From positions 1 to 27,740 of IMG/VR virus record IMGVR_UViG_3300048442_000979: a stretch of DNA of 27,740 nt; one strand, given 5' to 3'. Source of the DNA: a virus. A program made the position numbers and the translations under genes. The notes under the pieces were generated by a model. It was not told where the DNA came from and made no database searches. It saw only the letters and a list, made by a program, of their open reading frames with translations. Positions 1-9,000 of the stretch are shown one piece after another. Positions within the stretch are counted from its first letter, which is position 1. The number at the start of each line of letters is the position of its first letter.

Positions 1-2185
1 TTGCCTTTAAATCCCTTGAAGTTCCAGAGGTTATACTATACCAAGTTTCTGCATTATTTGACCAGAGAATTGTCCCATTATTACCAACAACAACGTACTC
101 AGGAATTCCTCTTTCACCAACTGCCCATTTATTCCATCTAATATCATTAAGTTGTTCTGTTGTACCAGTAGTTTGTGCTACCCAAGTAGTTCCGTCTGTA
201 GAAGTATGGATTGCACCATCATCACCTACAGCAACAAACTTTTCGTTATCCCAAATAACAGATCTATATTGACCAGTATAACCAGCTGGTCTAGTAATTG
301 CAGCAGTTGAACTTGTACTTACAGTGTTCAACTGGTTACGCATTGCCTGAATAGACAGGTCTCTTGCTTGCTCAAATGCGTAAGAAGTTTCTTTTAGTTG
401 ATCTGAAATATGATTTAATGCACCAGAAGTAAAGTAATTTTCTGCTGCTTCTTGAGTTGCTGCATTACCACCCCAAGTAAGGTCATAATTAATAGCATTC
501 ATGATGTGCTTAATGTCAGTTTCACACTGAGCACTATCTGGAATTATTAAAGTTGGATACTCTTCTTCAACTCTTCTTACTGCTTCTTTTGAAATGGTAA
601 GTTCATTCCTACCAATCAAATCAACTGCATCAAGGAATCTGTTTGGACTCTTTATAGATTCATCAAACTTACGTGGTGAGTTGTCAAGTGAGAATACAAC
701 ATAATGATCATCCGATTCTACAAGAACACCAAAAGCAGAAACACCATATTCACCACCAGGTGCTCCAAGTGCTGCAAGATCTGTAGGAGTATCCTTATAT
801 ACTACAAACTTCTTACTGAAACCATCTGCAGTTTCAATTCTATGTGAAATATATTGACGACCATTGTACCTATCTAAATCTGCATATAGACCAGTTGAAG
901 GTAAATTAGTAATACCTACATATTGTCCAACTTCAAACTCATGATAATCGACAGTAGTAAATACTAATCCATTTGGATATGCAGCATCAGTTTTAATTGA
1001 AGTAACTGTATATGATGGATGGGTAGTTACATGCTTAACAACTTGAGCATCAGGTGTTAACTGAACCCCTCTAGTGACACTTACATTATAAACAACTACA
1101 GGATTATTTGCTTCATACGTATAAACGCCACCAGTAGATTCAATAGTACCTGTAATACTACTAATGACTAGTTTACCAGTATCGCTGGTGTTATCATCAA
1201 AAACGACACTTGTAATGACACCAGTACCTGCTGATCCAGGGGCAGTTAATGTAAGACCTGGAACAAGTAAAATTCCACCACCATTAGATGAGAACGTCAG
1301 TTCCCATTCTTGAGCAGCAGCAATTTTATGACCAAGATTAAAGGTTCTACCAAATTGTCCGCCTAAAGATTTAGGGTAGAAGAATCTTTGCTTATCGTCA
1401 AATACATAAGCAAAAGACCAAGTTTTAATTGCTACATTATCGGAGTCAATTTGATCTCTAAATGTGATACCAGTTACATAGTTCTCATTCGACGACTTGA
1501 ACATGTGCTTGCCAGGATTGGCAGGTCGAATGATGCACAGACGAATGTTATCACCAACAACTGAACAAAGGTTTGGCAGGGAGATTGGGTTATCTTCTAA
1601 ATAATCTCCACCTGCAACGATTAAAGTTTCTTTATCTGTAGTTTCAGCAGCAAGTTGAGTTGCTCTTTTAATAGTTCTTACAGGTTTGGTAGCAGATCTG
1701 CCATCAAATGTATCAGAACCAATCTGAGCAGAAACATAGATACGACCACCAACGTCATTAGTGGCAATATTATAGACAAAATTTGTGGTAGCAATATTCG
1801 TACTATCATCACTAAATGATGGAGTAGTAGATCTTGGGAACAAGACCTCGCCAGTATCAGGATCAGCAAACGTATTTAATATAGGTGCTTTAAGATTCAA
1901 TGATGGATTGACAATCGTGTCAATATCAAGGTTCTGAATTCTTGCAGTATCTGAAATAATAGATGTGGTCGTTCTGATCTGACCATCAACATCTAATTCG
2001 TATTGAGGATTTGCAGTGTTAATACCAACACGAACTAACTTATCAACATCATTTGTTAAAGCACCAAAAATGGCAACTTTCTCATCAGCACCGGCACCTA
2101 GATCTAACCTGATACTAGATTCATTCTTAAGTTTGAGTTGATTAGCTCTAATCTCTTGGCGATCTGCATTAAATTCTAAAGCCAT
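1..2185 (-). CDS. Fibre-like virion protein with beta-helix and Asp-box modules (3' end beyond window)
   Basis: The reading frame is open from an ATG to the left edge, giving 728 codons without the C-terminus. Residues about 50-67 carry the fibre signature VGINTANPQYELDVDG. From about residue 145, GGRIYVS followed by KPVRTIKRA resembles the start of pectate-lyase-like beta-helices seen in marine phage fibres. Residues about 514-585 match a helical segment recurrent in such proteins (LIGRN, CETDIKHIMNAINYDL, GGN). Near the visible end, STDGTTW (about 660-668) and SNNAETW (about 709-715) each follow a VAVGDDG or VVVGNNG strand, as in Asp-box or YCF48-like propeller blades. The likely role is a distal adsorption fibre or spike binding a host surface glycan; that is inference. 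An AAAGG ribosome site lies 4 nt before the ATG, and a late promoter box precedes it. The distal binding domain may lie outside the window. Confidence 0.85.
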   Translation of the reverse strand, partial: MALEFNADRQEIRANQLKLKNESSIRLDLGAGADEKVAIFGALTNDVDKLVRVGINTANPQYELDVDGQIRTTTSIISDTARIQNLDIDTIVNPSLNLKAPILNTFADPDTGEVLFPRSTTPSFSDDSTNIATTNFVYNIATNDVGGRIYVSAQIGSDTFDGRSATKPVRTIKRATQLAAETTDKETLIVAGGDYLEDNPISLPNLCSVVGDNIRLCIIRPANPGKHMFKSSNENYVTGITFRDQIDSDNVAIKTWSFAYVFDDKQRFFYPKSLGGQFGRTFNLGHKIAAAQEWELTFSSNGGGILLVPGLTLTAPGSAGTGVITSVVFDDNTSDTGKLVISSITGTIESTGGVYTYEANNPVVVYNVSVTRGVQLTPDAQVVKHVTTHPSYTVTSIKTDAAYPNGLVFTTVDYHEFEVGQYVGITNLPSTGLYADLDRYNGRQYISHRIETADGFSKKFVVYKDTPTDLAALGAPGGEYGVSAFGVLVESDDHYVVFSLDNSPRKFDESIKSPNRFLDAVDLIGRNELTISKEAVRRVEEEYPTLIIPDSAQCETDIKHIMNAINYDLTWGGNAATQEAAENYFTSGALNHISDQLKETSYAFEQARDLSIQAMRNQLNTVSTSSTAAITRPAGYTGQYRSVIWDNEKFVAVGDDGAIHTSTDGTTWVAQTTGTTEQLNDIRWNKWAVGERGIPEYVVVGNNGTILWSNNAETWYSITSGTSRDLKA

Positions 2186-2212
2186 GCTACCTTTATGGTC
2201 TCCGTATAGATT

Positions 2213-2220
2213 TATTTATC
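2213..2220 (-). promoter_or_regulatory. T4-type late promoter box (GATAAATA)
   Basis: The minus strand reads GATAAATA, one mismatch from the T4 late -10 box TATAAATA. It lies 6 nt beyond the stop codon of the 258-aa gene and 27 nt before the ATG of the left-edge fibre gene. In T4 such boxes are read by a phage sigma-like factor (gp55) on host polymerase. This would give the fibre gene its own late start. The mismatch and the AT-rich background keep confidence moderate. Confidence 0.6.
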
Positions 2221-2226
2221 TAATTA

Positions 2227-3003
2227 TTAATAGTTTCTTTCGCTGTAGACGATTTCTACCTTACTACTCCATCTAACACCACTACCACGCAATTCAAGAC
2301 CAGCGTTAGAAGCAACTGAAGGAGTAAATGTTAATACTTTACTTGTATTATTTACGCTTGGTTCAACCGACCAAGTATGACCTGGAGGAACATTATCTTT
2401 TACAATAGTATTAGCAATTGCTGCAATTGTAAGTACTTGTGATGAATCACTAACAACAGCAGATTCTACTTTAACGGCAAACTCCCAATTTAAACTATAA
2501 GATGTAATTTCTAAATTTTCTTGTAGAACAGGAGCATTTATATCCAAAGGTGATAATGTATCAAATGTAAAATTTGAATTATCTATTACTGTAACAGCAA
2601 AAGATCCATTAAAACTATCTCTAGCATTGTTTGCAAAATCAACAGTGACGATATCACCAGTAGTTAGAGCATGATCAGGAAGAGAACAAGATACAGTAGT
2701 ACTATTGGCATTTGCATTAAATACAGCAACTGGATATCCAACCCAAGTTGCAAGAACAAAACCAGTTAAAAATACAATCCTATCTGCTTCAACTTCATGA
2801 GTAGGAAGCATTTCACCTGATGCATTTGCATCAGTTGATGTAAAATGAGTCATATACTCTTTCTTAAAAGTTTTATTATTAGAATTATCTAAAACTTTTA
2901 CAGTATGAGCATCAATAATATTCCTATCAGCATCAATAATAGTTGCTTCGGTAACTGAGAATCCACCCTCAGATTGAAATGATTGTAAATTTTGTGTTGC
3001 CAT
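2227..3003 (-). CDS. 258-aa structural protein with an FCCH-like beta module
   Basis: The ATG follows the stop codon of the 2549-aa fibre gene by 4 nt, so the two are probably co-transcribed and translationally linked. I do not recognise the whole protein. It has no signal peptide or transmembrane segment. Residues about 105-150 contain HALTTGDIVTVDF, FNGSFAVTVID and NFTFDT. This is the H-x-L-x-x-GD-x-V pattern that databases often label ubiquitin-activating E1 FCCH-like in phage proteins, although it is a beta module and not evidence of ubiquitin chemistry. The Ser/Thr/Asn/Val-rich composition resembles the flanking fibre genes. Its position between two fibre genes suggests a fibre accessory, adaptor or minor tail protein. 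A tail-fibre chaperone cannot be excluded. Confidence 0.85.
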   Translation of the reverse strand: MATQNLQSFQSEGGFSVTEATIIDADRNIIDAHTVKVLDNSNNKTFKKEYMTHFTSTDANASGEMLPTHEVEADRIVFLTGFVLATWVGYPVAVFNANANSTTVSCSLPDHALTTGDIVTVDFANNARDSFNGSFAVTVIDNSNFTFDTLSPLDINAPVLQENLEITSYSLNWEFAVKVESAVVSDSSQVLTIAAIANTIVKDNVPPGHTWSVEPSVNNTSKVLTFTPSVASNAGLELRGSGVRWSSKVEIVYSERNY

Positions 3004-3007
3004 TTAA

Positions 3008-6000
3008 TTATGCCTGAATATTGTGATTAACAACCTTAATTGTAAATACTGTTGTGCTAGAAGAAGTCAGATCATTAATGTTAACTTGAACATTGTTAGA
3101 TACAACGTCTACAGTAACATCACATAATACTATATCAGTATATAGTTTACTATTTTCTGTGTAGTAAATATTAGTTCCGTCAGAACTTACCAAGTAACTC
3201 ACTTCACTAAACTGTTTTCTTGGTGTTGCACTGTCATCAGTAATTTCTACTATAAATTTGCCTGAGTATGAATCGGTATAAGCACCAAAAGTAATGGCAG
3301 AAGATACACCAACCGAAGTATCTAAGGTTGCAACACCACTTGCAATTTGAGTATCAACAAGAGTTAATTTTTGCAACTCATAATCTAAAACTTCTTTATA
3401 TGTTTCTGAAACTCCATAGTCAGTATTAACTGAAATACCACCAGATCTAGTTAATTTTAAGAATGGTTGCAGTGTACCAGCGTTATCAAATTGTAATTTA
3501 AGATCTGGTGATTCTGTTTCAATAATACCAGAAGTAATATCGCCCTTTAAATTAATTGCACCAGTATTAATTTGAAATTTATCTACAACAGTATTAAAAT
3601 TATTTCCAAAGAATGTAGGACTTGAGTAAGTAGTTCTTTCATATCTAAGATCAACAGTACCATTAGTTGCAGTTCCTGTATCATGAGTTGGGAATGATGC
3701 TGCTAGTGCATCAAATGTACCAGAAGTTTGTATTGAGTATACTCTATTTTCATAATAATAAAGTACATCAGTTACTGAGGCAGCAACTGGTGTAAATGTA
3801 TGCTGAGGATCTGTAGAGGTTCCTGAGATTGGAACATATATTGCATTGGTTAATGAATTCTCATCTACTGCAAGTTTAATTGTATCAGCATCTACGACAT
3901 GTACATAATATTCAGTTCCATCTCCAAGACCTCCAATGACTGTTCCACCAGTTGCTGCATAAGCAACAATTACTCCTTCTACTAAATTATGTGCAGTAAG
4001 TGTAAATGAACTATCTGCAGTGCTTACAACAGTAGCATCAGGAACAAAACTAGTTGCAGCATAAGGAGAAGTAACAGTTGTTCCTTCTACCCATAAATTT
4101 ACTTTATCAAGATCAGTATATTCAACCTCATCAGCATTATTAAGTGTGTACTTATCTTTAGTGAGAGTAATAGTTCTTATATTCTCATTAAAGAATCTGA
4201 ATGTATCATCATCTTCAGCAGTAGTATTTTCTGCTGTGACAAATGTATCAAGGTCAACGTCACGAACACCACCTAAGGATACAAACGAGATACCATTAAA
4301 TCCTTCAAATTGTAATACTTCGCTATTATAGCGAATCATACCTTCAATACCAACAGGTCTAGAAGCACTATTACCTGCAGGAATTATGAGTGCTTGACTA
4401 CCACCAATTTGTACAAAGTTATCAACTAGTGTGGTTAGATTTAAATTACCTCCTACAGTTTTAGCAATCCCTGAAGCAGTAAGTGCAAGAGAATTACCAA
4501 CAGTAAGAGTTTCAGAATCAAATACCTTAACTCCAAGTTGTCCTAATTTTTCATCAATTGTGACAGTTATGTCACTTGTAAGAGAATCAACTGCTAATTC
4601 AAATCCACTTCCTTGTCCACCGAGAACACTATTTGGTGAAGATAATACGTCAGCAATTTTATAACCTTCACCAAAATCAGTGATATTAGCAACAGTAACA
4701 GAACCTAAAGCACTAATCGTTAGCAACATTTGTTGCGTTGGAGTTGCTGTTGGTACTTGTTGACCAGACCCATCATCATAAAGCATATCAGAATCATTTA
4801 CTCTGATCGTATCTCCAATTGAGAATCCTGAACCTGCATCAGTAATGACAACTTCAGTAACAATACCAGCAACAACCGTAATATCAGCGGAAGCACCTGA
4901 TCCACCAGTTCCAGTAGCAACTGTTGCTGCTTCAAGAGAAATTCCACTACCTGTAATTAAAGTATTAGGTGTTAAAACTAAACCACTACCAACTGTAATA
5001 CCAGATACTGTTAATTCAAATCCAGATGGTTGGACTAAAGTATTGACTGTTATTGCTGCTCCACCATAACCACTAAGAGATAAGGTATCGCCAACACTGT
5101 ATCCAGTTCCAGGATCGGTAACAATGATTGAATCAATTACACCACCATTGATAGTAATTTCTGCAATACCACCAGATCCACTTCCTCCAGTAAAAGCAAC
5201 GCCAGCATAAATTTCATCTACATATCCAGTGCCACCATTAGTAATTGTAACACCATTAATTCTACCAGCACCATCTCCACCAATATCAGAGGAAGCAACT
5301 GATAAAGTATCACCAACTTGATAATTTGTACCAGCAGAATCAATAGTAGCTGCCGTAATTACATTTCCTGAAACCGTAATGTCAAAAGTTGCACCACCAC
5401 CTGCAAGACCTTCTCTAACATTAGTTTGGAGTGATCCTACTGCAGTGTAAGAACCATTTGCATATCCAGTTCCAGCATTTGAAATATTAACTCCAGAAAG
5501 GACTGAAATTGTAATATCATCAGGAGCAATAGTTAATGAATCGCTTACTGCATATCCACCACCTTGTCCTTGAACGACTGTAGCAGTAACTGCACCACCA
5601 GAAACTGTAATATCTGCTGTTGCATTAGTTCCAGCACCACTACTAGTAACAATAGGAACTGCTAGATAAGAACCATCAGAATATCCACTTCCTCCATTAG
5701 TAATTGTTAAAGTTTCAAGTTTGCTTCCACCAACATCTGCAACATCAACAGTAAATAAATCACCTACGGTATAAGCACTACCTACATTGTTTGCAAATAC
5801 AGCACTTACGCTACCGCCAGTAATAGTAATATCTGCTGTTGCACTACTACCAGTTCCTCCAGTTAATGTAACGCCAGTATAAGTTCCATCAAAGTAGTTT
5901 AGACCTGCATCAGCAATAGTAAACGTTTGCAATGCACCGGCAGAGGCACCTGTAACTGAAGTTACAATTACGCCCTCATATAACGCATCATCATACCCTG

Positions 6001-9000
6001 CACCTCCTGTTGTAATTGCAGTTTCAAATGCAACAGTAATATCATAAAGTAATCCTGAACCATTTCCACCTACTGCAACTACATTAGTATAGTTTCCATC
6101 TACATAACCAGAACCTCCAGTTAGTGTAGTTTCATTAATTGACTCATATATAAATTCAAAATTTCTATAGAATTTAAACTCACCTGGATTAAATTCTGCT
6201 GTTCTACCTGATTCATTTGTGAACGAAATACCATAGGTAGTCCCGGTAGGATTGTGAGCAAAAATACCTTGTACTTCACCTGAAGATGAAAATCTAATTG
6301 AAGGATCAGTTTCACTACCATCTTGAAGTAATAAATGTCCTGTAACTTCTACGTCACCTGATACATCTAAAGTTACACCTTCATTGTGTACATATGCGAC
6401 AGGATCTCTACCGATATGTACAGTTTCATTTGCGGTAGATGCAAGGAACACATCTCCAGTATTATGTACAACCCCAGTAACATCTAAATCGTATAAAGGT
6501 AAATGCTGATTAATGCCGATGCGATTCGCAGTAGCATCGACCATAAAGTTTGCACCTTCTAAAGGTCCAAGTGTTGCAGGAGGTGTTGGTGTACCATAGA
6601 CACCATTAAATACAATATCTCCTCTAAGATTGACTATATCAGCATCAGCATCGCCAATAGAAATTTCACCAGCACCACCAACAGTAGCACTAAATTCACT
6701 AGCACCTTGAACAGCAAGGTCGCCAACAACAGTTATATTACCACCAACATCAAGGTTTCCATCCATGGTGAGATCACCACCGATGCCTGATTGTGCAAGA
6801 AGAGTTAAATTTTGACTGGTAATTGTACCAGTGTTAGTTTGAGATCCAGAAGAAATTGTAGTAGCTACAATCTCACCATCAGTTCTAAGTTCAATTTCTG
6901 TAGTTTTAGCAAGTGTAGCAACATCAACTGCTAAACCACCTTGATACGTTCCTAAAATATTAACCTGTGCTTCATTCCCACCACCAGAATTACCTGCCAT
7001 TCCGGTATGAATTTCGCAGTAATAATATAGAGTGTTTGGAAGTTCATCAGTTACAATTAATTGATAACCGTCAAGAGTACCATTAGCATCGTAGTGTGCT
7101 CTAGTGATTGGTTTACCAGTTGTTGCACCTACAGTCAGACGGGTGCCACCATTATGAGTTCCATCTTGAGTAGTTGAAAAATGGATGGGGTGAGTTCCTG
7201 CAGATCCATCAGTAAATACAAAATTATAGACATAATTTCTTTGAAGATTTAAATCAGGTGCCTCAACATAACCTGCTCCATCACCAAGATCAAGGAAATA
7301 CTTATTACCAGGAGTGTCATTAATACCTGGATTTGCAAGAACATTATATGTAATATAATTAAAAGCACCATCAATAAGATCACTCCAAGTATCTCCAGCA
7401 ATAGGAACACTAGTGTCTACATTATAGGTAGTATTTAATCTATCATTTACGTTATAACCTTCTCCAGTATCTCCAAGAGTAATACCATCAGTATTACCAA
7501 CCGCAGTCGGAACACCAAGAGCAGAAATAGTGAATTGGAATCCAGAACCAGATCCAAAACTATCAGTGAAACTGATAACATCACCTATTACATATCCAAT
7601 ACCTGTCCAAGGTGTAGTATTTGGAGTAATCGATTTAACAGAACCTGGAACATTTGTTAAAGTATATGAGAATCCACTACCACCAGAAGTAAGAGGATCT
7701 TGAGTTACTGGATCAGTATACAGAAGATCTGCATTAGAAGCAGTAAGAACATCGCCTACATTATATCCTGTTCCATGAACTACAATTTCAACCTCAGTAA
7801 TCTGTCCGCCACTTGCAGTAAGGTTTGCCTGAGCACCAGTGCCGCTACCACTTTGTAGGTTTACATTATTATATACTTGTACATCTCCTGTAGGATTGTA
7901 ATATCCACTACCACCATTAATAGTGCCATCTTCAATACCAAAAATCTCAAGGTCAATTTGACCGCCAGTACCAGTACCACCAGTAACATCTTCTGCCTGA
8001 GTGAGTGCTGGCGTATAACCACTACCACGATTGGTAATACTACCTGCCCATGGAGAAACTAAAAGTGCAAGTTTAGCACCACTACCGGAACCTCCAGTTG
8101 TTGGACTAGTATGCTGACCCGGAGGATAATTAGTACCTGCTGATGCAACTGTAATAGAAGCAATACTTGATTTTGCAATATTGAAATCTACAAGAGAACT
8201 TACTTCTCTACCAACTTGTAGTTTTCTAGCATTGTTAAATGAGAATGCTAATGGTGGTCCTATAGGACTGTTTACATCTTCATCTCCATTAGCATCTAAA
8301 TTTAACTCTACAAAATCATTATCTCTGAATAATCCAGTAGTGTTGTCGTTTACAAACGTGAGCGATGGATCATTTGATGCACCATCAATAAGTTCTAACG
8401 TAGAACCAAGTTCAATACCATTAGAACTCGCATTATTAATAAGGTCACCAGAAAATTCTAAGTTACCAACAGAAATCTGCGTTGGTAATATAGTTGTTGT
8501 ATTACCTGTACCAGTAACTGTAATTTGGTCAAATGTAGTTCCAGATCCTTGATCTCCACCAGCAAAAGAAACAGTTCCGTTTTCTTGATCTACAAAGAAT
8601 GCATTACCAACACGGAAATCACCATTCTGATCCATGCTAGTAAAGAGAACTCTACCGCCACCAGATTCAATTACTTCATCTGCTTGTACTACATTACTAA
8701 TATCATTACTTTGATCAGCATCTAAACCAACATATCCAAAGTTATGAACAACACAACGTAATCTTACGCCTTTACCTGCTGCAGTAACACCACGTGTTCC
8801 ATATACTGAGGCAGAACCAATAGAACGAAGTTCTGCACCAAAATCAGTGTAATCTGCTAAGGTAATGAAAGCAGCAGAACCACCTGAGGAAGATCTAATA
8901 TCTTGAGAGGTAACTCCACCATCAATAATATTTGTACTACCAGAAAGACCGTTAGCATGAATCAGAAGTGATGTATTTACATCAGGTGCAAATTCAGCAG

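Noticed and set aside
1678-1869. Minus-strand open frame of 63 codons
   Set aside because: It is another frame of the left-edge fibre gene, which is open throughout; its Leu/Ile-rich sequence is a typical shadow.
2207-2222. Inverted repeat TAGAT/ATCTA as a possible terminator
   Set aside because: The stem is only 5 bp, has no GC, and lacks a strong T-tract; it overlaps the GATAAATA box and is likely incidental.
4582-8175. CRISPR-like or DNA-level tandem repeats
   Set aside because: The repetition is at protein level and the codons differ between units; no constant repeats with unique spacers are present.
8181-8552. Plus-strand open frame of 123 codons within the giant fibre gene
   Set aside because: It lies entirely antisense to a well-supported fibre coding region, has no recognisable domain, and its Ser/Pro-rich composition is what a fibre gene's complement gives.
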